In this document: positions 35,608 to 44,330 of the stretch, piece by piece
How positions within the stretch are numbered: the stretch's first letter is position 1
Layout: each line of letters opens with the position of its first letter
NCBI RefSeq assembly: GCF_031326345.1
Contig: NZ_CP133671.1
Location: 5,766,001-5,830,000 of the forward strand
Origin: Aureispira sp. CCB-E
GTDB lineage: Bacteria > Bacteroidota > Bacteroidia > Chitinophagales > Saprospiraceae
Direction: 5' to 3'
Length of the DNA: 64,000 bases
The notes under the pieces: generated by a model
The model's database searches: none
Told to the model about the DNA's origin: nothing
Seen by the model: only the letters and a program-made list of their open reading frames with translations
Translations under genes and position numbers: made by a program

Positions 35608-36660
35608 TTATTTTTTCAAATCTTCCTGTATTAAAGTTCTTTGCTTTTCCAAAAGAGCTTCTAGCACGTCTAAATTAACCTTTCCCATCGTTTTGTGTTT
35701 ATCCAATCCAAGAAATTGATCAACGCCATATTGGTTTCTTGTCGGTGCATTTCGAGCAACCAATTCAGCTAAGAAGCCAGTCAAAAACAACTGGGTTCCC
35801 ATAATCATACAAGTCAAGGCAATATAAAAATAAGGCGAATTGGTCACTAGAGGCATTGGAGCACCTTGTCCCAAATAATACAATTTGGTAAAACCTATAA
35901 TTGCTGCCGAAACAAATCCTAGTGCAAATAAAATACCTCCCCAAAGACCAAATAAATGCATGGGACGCTTCCCAAAACGACCAACAAACATAATTGAAAG
36001 CAAATCTAATGGTCCTCTGATGAAACGAGCTGGTCCAAACTTAGTCTCACCATGTACTCTAGCTTGATGTTTGACTGCTTTTTCGCCGATTTTAGTAAAA
36101 CCTGCATTATGAGCAATAACAGGAATATAACGATGCATTTCACCGTATACTTCTATATTTTTAACAACAGTTTTTCGATAAGCTTTTAATCCACAATTAA
36201 AGCCATGCAATTGAATGCCAGACATTTTTCGGGTCGTCCAATTATAAATTTTGCTGGTATTGTTTTTGATAAACGAGTCGAAACGCTTTTGTTTCCATCC
36301 CGAAACCAAATCATAGCCTTCTTCCGTCACCATTCGATACATTTCGGGCAATTCATCGGGAGAATCTTGTAAATCTGCATCCATGGTAAACACCACATCT
36401 CCTGTGGCTGCTTTAAATCCCTCACTTAGCCCTGCCGACTTACCGTAGTTTCGACGAAACTTCAGACCTTTAACATTAGGATTTAAACGCCTTAGCCCTT
36501 CTATTACCTCCCATGAGTTATCGGTACTTCCATCATCTATAAAAATGACTTCATAAGAAAAATGATTCGCTTCCATCACCCTCCGAATCCAAGCTTCTAG
36601 TTCTGGCAAAGATTCGCTTTCATTTAATAATGGAATGACGATTGATATATTTGGATTCAT
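35608..36660 (-). CDS. Glycosyltransferase family 2 with C-terminal membrane anchor
   Basis: 350 residues. GT-A domain at about 1-220: SIVIPLLNESESLPEL, FIDDGSTDNSWEV, and the metal-binding DADLQD (93-98) typical of dolichol/undecaprenyl-phosphate glycosyltransferases of the DPM1/ArnC type. Two membrane helices follow (about 232-254 and 268-292). It probably moves a sugar onto undecaprenyl phosphate. It heads the GT2-RDD-RDD-RDD-GT4 run; DUF4199 genes upstream are common neighbours of this GT2 type in Bacteroidota. Confidence 0.9.
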   Translation of the reverse strand: MNPNISIVIPLLNESESLPELEAWIRRVMEANHFSYEVIFIDDGSTDNSWEVIEGLRRLNPNVKGLKFRRNYGKSAGLSEGFKAATGDVVFTMDADLQDSPDELPEMYRMVTEEGYDLVSGWKQKRFDSFIKNNTSKIYNWTTRKMSGIQLHGFNCGLKAYRKTVVKNIEVYGEMHRYIPVIAHNAGFTKIGEKAVKHQARVHGETKFGPARFIRGPLDLLSIMFVGRFGKRPMHLFGLWGGILFALGFVSAAIIGFTKLYYLGQGAPMPLVTNSPYFYIALTCMIMGTQLFLTGFLAELVARNAPTRNQYGVDQFLGLDKHKTMGKVNLDVLEALLEKQRTLIQEDLKK

Positions 36661-36698
36661 CTGTATTTTGGTTCGTTTTTAATAAATCTGGTACTGCA

Positions 36699-37262
36699 TC
36701 AAACTTCCTCTTTTACATTTCTAGCCAATAAAGCTACTGTAAAGCTAATCATAATCCCCCAAAAAAAGCTGTACAAAAAATTGCTCTGTACTTGCCCTCC
36801 TGTCGTAAATAAATATCCAACATGGTTGTTTATATTCAAATCTAGCCCCCTCTGAATGGTATCAATTGCCCCAGGTGTAATGGTATCTCTATTCCAAGTT
36901 TCAGCAATATAACGACGCATCATTTTTTCGTAATGCATGGTTCTATATTGTTGTTCATAATTATCCGTATACATTGGATTTAGATAATCACAATACAACC
37001 AAGTACTAATAGCTATAAAAATTGCCAAAAAAGCAGTAGTTATCATTCCTATTTTGAACCCTTCCAAAAAACTTAAATAACCATTGTTGCTTCCTTTGCG
37101 AAGAACAATACTTAAGATAACAAAAAACACCAAAATTCCTCGAAACCACCACTCTGAAATGGAGGTAAAATCCAAACCTCCCAAATGAATTAAATAAACT
37201 CCCAATAGGTACAAAAGCCCTCCAACTGCGGCAAATTTTAATCCATGTTTTACTATATCCAT
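36699..37262 (-). CDS. DUF4199-family membrane protein
   Basis: 187 residues from ATG 37262; the frame extends 20 codons further upstream with no sensible sequence, and the ATG start (MDIVKHGLKFAAVGG) fits the family, so I prefer it. Four membrane helices (near 10-25, 43-60, 70-95, 160-182) with FLEGFKIGMITTAFLAIFIA between, the conserved DUF4199 segment. Integral inner-membrane protein of unknown function that commonly sits next to GT2 genes. It is 38 bp upstream of the GT2 start. Confidence 0.8.
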   Translation of the reverse strand: MDIVKHGLKFAAVGGLLYLLGVYLIHLGGLDFTSISEWWFRGILVFFVILSIVLRKGSNNGYLSFLEGFKIGMITTAFLAIFIAISTWLYCDYLNPMYTDNYEQQYRTMHYEKMMRRYIAETWNRDTITPGAIDTIQRGLDLNINNHVGYLFTTGGQVQSNFLYSFFWGIMISFTVALLARNVKEEV

Positions 37263-37396
37263 AATTTTAATTCTCTTTAAACTTTCTATACTTCGTAAAA
37301 TCGCAAGCTTAGCTAGCCGCACAGCTAATTACTAAACTTTATAACCTTTTGATAGTAGCAGGCTTTTTCGGGCTGCCAAAATTCCTAACAAGTATT

Positions 37397-37966
37397 TTAA
37401 TAATCAGGTCGATCTCGTTTAAAAAACAAAGCTGTTACAAAAGCAACCAATAGCCCAATTAGCAATTCTATCAAAATCCCAATTGGATCACGCAAGCTAG
37501 GTCCAAATTCTCCTTCTCTATATTTTGCAATTTTTTGCTCAATGATTTCTTGTGTATCATTAGAAAAATCTTGGAAGTTTTTATATACCTCTACACTAGC
37601 ATCTCGAACCAGTTCAATTAGAGTCGGGTCATAATAGTTAAATAGGAAATAGACAAAAGCAAATTTTATAAAATAAGCAATGGCATATGTTCTAAAACCA
37701 ATTTGTAACAACTCCCCAAACGAAGCAAAATCACCACTATCGTCTATTTTTTCGGGATGTTCCTCCTTCAAATCTTCAATACTTCGCACGGTTAAAGTTG
37801 TCTGTCGTTCTTGCTGTATAGCATAAATTACTGTCAACACAAACAATAACAATGTAAATCGCTCATAGCCATCAACCAATAACGTTGGATCGATGACATA
37901 TAATAAGGTGATAAACATCATGGATAAGAATCCAGCCATCACCCCTAATCTTGTACTTCTAGTCAT
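37397..37966 (-). CDS. DUF4199-like membrane protein
   Basis: 189 residues. Helices at about 5-25, 35-50, 90-115 and 160-183. FGELLQIGFRTYAIAYFIKFAF corresponds to the conserved DUF4199 segment. The loop before the last helix is acidic. It is the first gene of the presumed membrane/glycosyltransferase cluster and lies 134 bp upstream of the next DUF4199 gene. Function unknown. Confidence 0.75.
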   Translation of the reverse strand: MTRSTRLGVMAGFLSMMFITLLYVIDPTLLVDGYERFTLLLFVLTVIYAIQQERQTTLTVRSIEDLKEEHPEKIDDSGDFASFGELLQIGFRTYAIAYFIKFAFVYFLFNYYDPTLIELVRDASVEVYKNFQDFSNDTQEIIEQKIAKYREGEFGPSLRDPIGILIELLIGLLVAFVTALFFKRDRPDY

Positions 37967-38011
37967 TCTATTAATTTAATCATTTGCAACTTGAAGCAAC
38001 CATGTTATTGG

Positions 38012-38527
38012 CTACCCAAGTACCTTCTTTTCAAAACACATAAAAGGATGTTTCCATTTTGTCCCCAAAGATATAGTTTCTTTAGTGCTTTGATAGCCTA
38101 GTTGTCGATAAAATTTCAAGAGACCTGTATTTATACTATAAGCGTCCAAGCGAATAGCCGTGTAAGCATTTTTTTGAGCATATTCTTCGGCAAATAGCAT
38201 CAATTTTTGAGCATAGCCTTTTCGTTGTTGATCGACAGCTATTGCCAAACGATGCACAACCAAACAGCTTTCATTAGGATACTGCCAATCAACGGCATCA
38301 TATTGTTGCGGCTGTACTGCATCTAAAACAATTACGCCTAACAATCGTTCGTCATCCAACAATGAAAACGACGCCTCTCTTTTAATGTCTTGTTGAATGA
38401 GCTCTACAGGTGGATAAAAATCTCCCCAGTTGTCAAATCCATGTTCAAGCATTTTCTGTCCACAAGCTCTATACAAGTTGATTATCTCATTTAACTGAGA
38501 TAGATTTGTTTTTTTTATTTCTAGCAT
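38012..38527 (-). CDS. GNAT-family N-acetyltransferase
   Basis: 171 residues from ATG 38527; a TTG six codons earlier is less likely. GNAT fold: N-terminal LEIKKTNLSQLNEIINLYRA, motif A LAIAVDQQRKGYAQKLMLFA with the acetyl-CoA-binding Q/RxxGxA/G loop, then AIRLDAYSINTGLLKFYRQL, the typical motif B. It acetylates an amine; the substrate is not evident. It is followed by the divergent-looking DUF4199 cluster on the same strand after a 45-bp gap. Confidence 0.85.
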   Translation of the reverse strand: MLEIKKTNLSQLNEIINLYRACGQKMLEHGFDNWGDFYPPVELIQQDIKREASFSLLDDERLLGVIVLDAVQPQQYDAVDWQYPNESCLVVHRLAIAVDQQRKGYAQKLMLFAEEYAQKNAYTAIRLDAYSINTGLLKFYRQLGYQSTKETISLGTKWKHPFMCFEKKVLG

Positions 38528-38604
38528 CGGTTTGTTCCTATTCAATAGGTATTATAATAAAAGCCATTCACAATGCTGTGAATGACCTCATACTTATCAT
38601 TTCA

Positions 38605-38955
38605 TCAATGAATTAGATGATCATAATCTGAATTCTCTACTTCTGGAGGTTTGTAAAAGATACGCAACAAAACCGTTGCCAAACCACAATACGCAAGTGG
38701 AGCCCAAAATGCAGCAACAAAAGCAGAAGGTCTATTGCCAATCACATCGAACAATGCCGCTCCAGTTAAAACAGAAAAAACATACAGCAATAAGGCGAAC
38801 AAAATTAAAGCTCTTTTGGCAAGTTTAGTTCTATGGATAGCTACAAATATTATCAAAAAAACAATGGGACCACCAAATCCTAGAACAACGGGCTCTAATC
38901 CATCAAAAAAAACTGGTGCATCTAAGAAATGTCTTTGATTAAGTACTTCCTCCAT
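38605..38955 (-). CDS. Small membrane protein, unknown
   Basis: 116 residues with three membrane helices: VVLGFGGPIVFLIIFVAI (about 23-40), ALILFALLLYVFSVLTGAAL (about 49-68) and SAFVAAFWAPLAYCGLATVLL (about 77-97), and a short acidic C-terminus. No family recognised. It sits alone between GNAT and the S41 gene. Confidence 0.6.
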   Translation of the reverse strand: MEEVLNQRHFLDAPVFFDGLEPVVLGFGGPIVFLIIFVAIHRTKLAKRALILFALLLYVFSVLTGAALFDVIGNRPSAFVAAFWAPLAYCGLATVLLRIFYKPPEVENSDYDHLIH

Positions 38956-39020
38956 CTTGTTTTCTAATATTGTGCCGTCCTATACTGTCTGATTTTCACT
39001 CATCCCCCCATAAACAATTG

Positions 39021-40670
39021 CTATTTTGCAGGAGTTAGAATTTGCTCATAAATTGTTTTATCCGCCAACATAGTTTGTGCCGCCTTAATTTCCTCATCCA
39101 AACGCACTCCTGTTTCCAAAGAGCCTTTTTCGTAATAATAACGGGTAACAATATAACGTTGTAACAAGTGCATCAAGCGTCCTTTTTGTTTCCTCAATTC
39201 TTCTTCTCCAGAAGTAGACAATACCTCTTTGATGTCCTCCAATTCAGATGCTAAGACTTGAGCATAAGCTTCTTTTTCTGCCTTTGTTTCAAGTTGTTCC
39301 AACAACATTTCCGTTTCTGTTTTGTAGACATATCCTCTTTCTTTTAAAAACATCAAAAATGCTTCAAAATCTTCGTCTGTCAATTCAAATTCACTTGGCT
39401 TCGCAATGGTTTTATTTTTCAATTCATAGGCTGCGGCAAAATCAAACAAGTATAAGTCTTTGTTTAAGGTAGACATAATTTTTAGAAACGCAGTATTATC
39501 GACAAACACATCGGGCTTAATTCCTCCACCAGCGTAAACGGTGCGTCCTCCCATTGTTTCGTAAGAAGCTTGGAGCGAATCGGGTATCTGTTCTGGTTTT
39601 CCATTTTTATATCGCAACGCTTGAATACAACGACCACTAGGAATATAGTAACGAGCTGTTGTTAACTTAATCTTAGCACCAAAACTCAGATTTCTCGTAT
39701 TCTGAACCAAACCTTTTCCATACGATCGTTGCCCAACAATAACTCCCCTGTCCAAATCTTGAATCGCCCCTGCTACAATCTCTGATGCAGAAGCAGAAGA
39801 ACGATCGATCAAAACACAAACAGGTATTTCATTATCAATAGGGTTGTTTAACGTGCGAAATACTTGCTGTGTAGCCTTGTCTCGACCTTTAATTTGTACC
39901 ACCATAGATCCTTTGTCTAAAAATACATTGGCGACATTGACCGCCTCTGTCAACAGCCCCCCTGTATTACCACGCAAATCTAAAATGACTCCTTTTACCT
40001 CGTGGTTTTCCTTAAGTGTAGTCAATGCATTTGCCACATTCTTGCCCGCATTTTCTGAAAAAGAATTCAGAACGATGTAGGCGGTATTATCTTCTAACAT
40101 TCCATAATAAGGAGTATTGGTTACGTTTATCTCCTCTCTCGTTAGTGTAAACGACAACGGCTTTGCAACTCCTTCACGAGCCACTTTTATTGTCACTTCA
40201 GAATTAGGTACACCTCTCATTTGAGTGCTAATATCGCGCATACTAGCACCAACAACACTTCTTCCATTGATCTCTAACATTTTGTCTCCTACTTTTAATC
40301 CTGCTTTCTGGGCGGGACCATTCTCATAAGGCAATGAGATAATAATATGCTCTTTTCCTTTTAGAATAGAAGCGCCTACCCCTCCATACTTGCCTGTTAT
40401 TGTAGAACGAAACTGTGCCACCTCATCAGCGGGGATATAAGTCGTATAAGGGTCCAAGCTATTCAACATAGCATTTACTCCCGTTTCCATCAAATGTTCT
40501 GGATCAACCTCATCTACATAAAACGTATTTAACTCACGATAAATGTTAGAAAAAATTTCTAGATTTTTAGCAATTTCAAAATCATTGAGTTCTGTGGAAA
40601 TTCCCAGCAGACCAAATACCATGATCAAACTAAGTACTATTTTATTCTTAAATTGATGTATCAAGTTCAT
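39021..40670 (-). CDS. S41 C-terminal processing peptidase (CtpA type), copy 1
   Basis: 549 residues. N-terminal membrane/signal segment (about 10-27), helical part with FYVDEVDPEHLMETGVNAML, PDZ domain at about 85-165 (GLKVGDKMLEINGRSV), S41 catalytic domain with the Ser in SASASE and Lys exactly 25 residues later in SYGKGLVQ, as in E. coli Tsp. C-terminal helical domain about 400-549. Periplasmic processing protease; possible targets include envelope proteins. It lies 85 bp downstream of a paralogue. Confidence 0.93.
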   Translation of the reverse strand: MNLIHQFKNKIVLSLIMVFGLLGISTELNDFEIAKNLEIFSNIYRELNTFYVDEVDPEHLMETGVNAMLNSLDPYTTYIPADEVAQFRSTITGKYGGVGASILKGKEHIIISLPYENGPAQKAGLKVGDKMLEINGRSVVGASMRDISTQMRGVPNSEVTIKVAREGVAKPLSFTLTREEINVTNTPYYGMLEDNTAYIVLNSFSENAGKNVANALTTLKENHEVKGVILDLRGNTGGLLTEAVNVANVFLDKGSMVVQIKGRDKATQQVFRTLNNPIDNEIPVCVLIDRSSASASEIVAGAIQDLDRGVIVGQRSYGKGLVQNTRNLSFGAKIKLTTARYYIPSGRCIQALRYKNGKPEQIPDSLQASYETMGGRTVYAGGGIKPDVFVDNTAFLKIMSTLNKDLYLFDFAAAYELKNKTIAKPSEFELTDEDFEAFLMFLKERGYVYKTETEMLLEQLETKAEKEAYAQVLASELEDIKEVLSTSGEEELRKQKGRLMHLLQRYIVTRYYYEKGSLETGVRLDEEIKAAQTMLADKTIYEQILTPAK

Positions 40671-40755
40671 ATAACAAGATTATTTTCGATTGGAAGGTAG
40701 GTTTACAAATTAAAAACGTAAAATCAGAAAGGTTTGTGACTAAGTGCCTAGTCTG

Positions 40756-42390
40756 CTAAGGTTTTAATAATTTTTCAAAACGTGCTTTATCTTTGAATAG
40801 TTTGATAGCTTCAGCAACATCTTTGTCCCTAGCCAGACGGTTTTCTACTTGCCCTGTCATATAATAATAACGACCGACAATTTCCTGTTCTAAATACTGT
40901 TTTACTTCCAGTTTATTTTTTTGGAAACTATTCGCCTTTTCTGCTTTAATTTTTGCTGCTGTCTTCTCAAATTGTGCTACTAACTCTTGATAAGTTCCTT
41001 CTTTTTGAGCCTGCGCTTTTAGCTTGTCCAATGCTTTTTCCGTATTGGTTTGATACTTGAGCCATTTGTCTGTCGCATATAAGACAAAATCATTAAAAGC
41101 CTCCTCTGACAAACTAAACTCCTTAGCAGCAATAATAGAGTCGTGCTCGTCTCGGTATTTATTCGCATAATCAAAAATGAGATTTTCTTTGATAAGCGCA
41201 CTTAACAAAACACTTTTTTCAGGCTCTTTGACCAAAAAATCTGGCTCTAGTCCTTTTCCATCGTACACTTTTCGACCACTCTTAGTAACAAATTCTTGAC
41301 GCAGAGAATCAGCTACTTTTACAGACACTCCATCTTTATAATTTAATGCCTGCACACAACGCCCACTAGGAATATAGTATTTTGCCGTTGTTAATTTGAC
41401 CTTAGAGCTATACCCTATATCTTTTGTATTTTGCACCAGACCTTTGCCAAATGAATTACGACCAACCAACACCGCTCTATCCAAATCTTGCAACGCCCCT
41501 GCTACAATTTCTGAGGCAGAAGCAGAGCTACCATTCATTAGCACAATTAGCGGAATTTCAGTATCAATCGGTGCATTCAAAGTCTTAAAAGAGCGATCCC
41601 ACTCAGGAATCTTGGCCTTGGTGTAAACAATCTCATTCCCTTTGTCTAAAAATATATTACAAATATTTACGGCCTCTATCAAAAAACCACCACCATTGTC
41701 TCTTAAATCAAGAATCACCTGTTTAGGGTTGTGCTCTGACTGCAATGCTTTAAAAGCATCTTGTACATTTCCCCCAGCCCTTTGAGAGAATGTTGTCAAG
41801 ACGATATAACCAGTTTCATCATCCAACATACCATAGTAAGGCACATTTTTTTTCGTTACTTTAGTACGTTCAATGGTCAACTCTCTTACTTTACCTGTCG
41901 AAGGGCGCATTACCTCTATCGTCACTTTGGTACCAGCTTTTCCCTGTAGAGTTTGAGAAACATCCTCTATTTTTCGATTTAACAATGCTGTGCCATCTAT
42001 TTTAAGCAAAACATCTCCAACCCTCAAGTCATTCTCTTCCGCTGGAGTATCCTCTACCAATTCTTTGATCACAATTTGTTCATCATTCTTGGTCAATTCA
42101 ATACCAATACCATCCCATCCTCCTTTTACCCCCATTTTCACCTGTACCATTTGGGCTTCAGAAAAATAGTTGGTGTAAGGATCCATGTGCCCCAACATGC
42201 TATCAATTCCGATTCGCATAAGTTGGTTGGGATCTGTTTCATCGACATATTGATTATTAATAATGCGATAGGCCGCCGCAAAATTCTCCATACTTTGAGA
42301 AATTTTTAGAAATCGACCACTAGTGGCCAATGCCACACCACCACCGATGAGTAAGAGTAACAGCCATTTAGTTTGGAGATACTTTTTCAT
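40756..42390 (-). CDS. S41 C-terminal processing peptidase (CtpA type), copy 2
   Basis: 544 residues with the same order as the next gene: signal/anchor 8-25, YVDETDPNQLMRIGIDSMLG, PDZ domain (DLRVGDVLLKIDGTALL), catalytic SSASASE with Lys in SFGKGLVQ, C-terminal helices. The pair are tandem paralogues that differ mainly in the PDZ and C-terminal regions, so they may process different substrates. An M-family element ends only 14 bp upstream of the start codon. Confidence 0.93.
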   Translation of the reverse strand: MKKYLQTKWLLLLLIGGGVALATSGRFLKISQSMENFAAAYRIINNQYVDETDPNQLMRIGIDSMLGHMDPYTNYFSEAQMVQVKMGVKGGWDGIGIELTKNDEQIVIKELVEDTPAEENDLRVGDVLLKIDGTALLNRKIEDVSQTLQGKAGTKVTIEVMRPSTGKVRELTIERTKVTKKNVPYYGMLDDETGYIVLTTFSQRAGGNVQDAFKALQSEHNPKQVILDLRDNGGGFLIEAVNICNIFLDKGNEIVYTKAKIPEWDRSFKTLNAPIDTEIPLIVLMNGSSASASEIVAGALQDLDRAVLVGRNSFGKGLVQNTKDIGYSSKVKLTTAKYYIPSGRCVQALNYKDGVSVKVADSLRQEFVTKSGRKVYDGKGLEPDFLVKEPEKSVLLSALIKENLIFDYANKYRDEHDSIIAAKEFSLSEEAFNDFVLYATDKWLKYQTNTEKALDKLKAQAQKEGTYQELVAQFEKTAAKIKAEKANSFQKNKLEVKQYLEQEIVGRYYYMTGQVENRLARDKDVAEAIKLFKDKARFEKLLKP

Positions 42391-42404
42391 ATATATAGTT
42401 TAAT

Positions 42405-42575
42405 TAGTACTTCGTAGATTAGCTTCGCTGCTACTGCGTGGTACTTCGTGAGCGCTTTGTTACTCGCTGCGGTCATGAGCTCGCTTTGCTATCGTAACAA
42501 CAAGAAAACAACGGCACAGCACTCATGAAACGAAGTTCATCAAATAAATGGATACGATTTTTCTACGAAATATTG
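42405..42575. mobile_element. MITE-like element family M, variant copy before an S41 start
   Basis: 171 bp. Ends TAGTACTTCGTAGA / TCTACGAAATATTG, variants of the M ends, flanked by a perfect 6-bp target duplication TTTAAT (42399-42404 and 42576-42581). The interior has the GC-rich module AGCTTCGCTGCTACTGCG and CTTCGTGAGCGCTTTG shared with the element at 52730. It lies 14 bp from the start codon at 42388-42390, so it occupies the 5' untranslated region or promoter of the S41 gene. Confidence 0.8.
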
Positions 42576-42771
42576 TTTAATTACACGCTTTTATATAGTT
42601 GCAGAATGAGTACTTCATGAAGTGAATTGCTTTACTTGTTTCGTTTTAGTTTTAGTCTAAAGTAAATTCAAAATATAGCGACAATTTTTTAATCATTCTA
42701 TATGCTTACCAACCAAGTTTAATAAGCTTAGCAACTTTTCCATGAAGTATTGGAGAATAGAATCTAATATA

Positions 42772-42804
42772 AACAAAAATAGTCCCTTTCACAAAAGGGA
42801 CTAT
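42772..42804 (-). terminator. Rho-independent terminator of OmpH gene
   Basis: 11-bp stem ATAGTCCCTTT / AAAGGGACTAT with a 4-base loop; on the minus strand it is followed by TTTTTGTTT. It lies 32 bp after the OmpH stop at 42836. Confidence 0.85.
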
Positions 42805-42835
42805 AGTTTTAAATATCTTATAACATTTTGAAAAC

Positions 42836-43354
42836 TTACCAAGAAATTCCCAAAGCAGTTTTGATTTTTTCTGTAGCATCAATACCACCATCAGAATACA
42901 AAAGCATTTTCTTATCTAAGATGTAATTGTATTGATTTTCTTTAGCAACTTTTTCCAAAGCAGCTTTGTATTCTTTATAAAGAGGCTCTGTTAATTCACC
43001 TTCTTTTTCTGCCAATTTACGATCTGCATCAGCAGCTTCTTTTTGAAGATCTTCTTGCATTTTTTGCAATTTAGCTTGAGCTTCTTGCTCTTGCTTTGGA
43101 GTCAATTCACCACGTTGTGCTTTCTCCATGATCTCTTGATAGTAATTTTGAGCATCTTTTTGTTTTCCTTCTAACACTTTTTGCAATTGCTTCCCATAAG
43201 CTTCTACTTCTGATTTAGCACGTTTGTATGCTGGCATTTCAGGAACAATGGCGTCAGAATCAACATAAGCTATTTTTTGAGCATTGGCAGTTGTACCCAA
43301 TGCCATAAATGCAATCACGGTTAAAACTGATAATAGATTTAAGACATTCTTCAT
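42836..43354 (-). CDS. OmpH/Skp-family periplasmic chaperone, paralogue 1
   Basis: 172 residues. Signal peptide ending TANAQ (about 25). KIAYVDSDAIVPEMPAYKRA is the usual first strand, followed by two long charged helices (about 45-125; LTPKQEQEAQAKLQKMQEDL) that form the Skp tentacles, and the C-terminal YNYILDKKMLLYSDGGIDAT strand. Binds unfolded outer-membrane proteins in the periplasm. Single-gene unit with a strong terminator; three more paralogues lie at 49104, 51583 and 52106. Confidence 0.9.
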   Translation of the reverse strand: MKNVLNLLSVLTVIAFMALGTTANAQKIAYVDSDAIVPEMPAYKRAKSEVEAYGKQLQKVLEGKQKDAQNYYQEIMEKAQRGELTPKQEQEAQAKLQKMQEDLQKEAADADRKLAEKEGELTEPLYKEYKAALEKVAKENQYNYILDKKMLLYSDGGIDATEKIKTALGISW

Positions 43355-44330
43355 CTTGGTTCTTTTTAATTTTAATTTGTAATTTATAATCTGTTGTCAT
43401 CCACAAACTGTCCCAACTCGAACAGCTTATTTCAATTCCTTACCTCTTTGATTTTATTTTAAGGATAAAGTATCTTTCAATTTGATATATACATATTGCG
43501 TACCATTTTTGGAACGACAGTAACAGTCAATGAGTATTTCAACCCTTGAAAGCCCCTTTTGAGAGTTCTAACAAAATCTATAAAGGATACTTTAACTATA
43601 TTTAACGTAAGCAAACAGTTTGTAGTATAGTTTTTTTCGTGTGCAAAAGTACGGATTCAAGCGCATTTGCCCTAATTAAGTTAAAAAAAAATACCTTTTA
43701 AAATATAAAACCCTAAAAACCAATAAAATAACTAGATAATCTCTCTTGTTTTTAATGCTTTATAAATAGCTCAAATCTTATCTTTTAGCAAAACTTATCT
43801 TCTCTAACTTCCTCATCATCATACACTCATCCCGTTATTTTTTTCTCCCTTCTAGTTTCTTATAAAATAATACAAATTTAAAAAAACAAAAAAACAAACA
43901 CACATAACCAACTAACTATCAATACAAAAACAAAACAAAAACAAGGCTGAATCTTATAAAATACACTCAAAACTGTTTTGCTACGATTAGTACGATCCAT
44001 TAAATTTGCAGGCAACAATAAACACCTATTAATAAAGACAAATACTTAACTACACTATTTAATTACATCCTCAACTAGTTCTTATGTTACGTAAGCGCAC
44101 TAGTTTGGTCATTATGTCGCCCCCTATCTAGTGGTTATCATTTTATTAATTATCAAAACAATACCATTTATCCAAGGATAACTACTATAAAATCCCCGTC
44201 TATTTGCAGCATTTTCAACCGACTAATAGCGAAGCCAAGATAAGACTAGAGAAATTCAATTATCAAACAAAAATAGTCACAAAAGTATAGGTGTCTATTT
44301 TCTATTCATCACTTCAATATTCGTAATTAC
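43355..44330. other. 976-bp divergent intergenic region
   Basis: No ORF or RNA gene recognised. Around 43463-43590 an inverted pair TAAAGTATC / GGATACTTTA brackets a ~110-bp block. The remainder is A/T-rich. Promoters for OmpH (minus) and the T9SS protein at 44331 (plus) must be here. Confidence 0.4.

Larger units (their letters stand above)
42391..42835. other. Gap between S41 and OmpH genes
   Basis: Contains the M-family element (42405-42575) and the OmpH terminator (42772-42804). The stretch 42582-42771 has no ORF; TACTTCATGAAGTGAAT is a short imperfect inverted repeat. Confidence 0.4.

Noticed and set aside
37263-37322. N-terminal 20-codon extension of the DUF4199 gene
   Set aside because: The extension has no family similarity, and the internal ATG at 37262 gives a product with the expected N-terminus and length.
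43355-44330. Small gene or tRNA in the 976-bp gap
   Set aside because: Only short frames with stop-rich AT sequence and no tRNA-like arms were seen.
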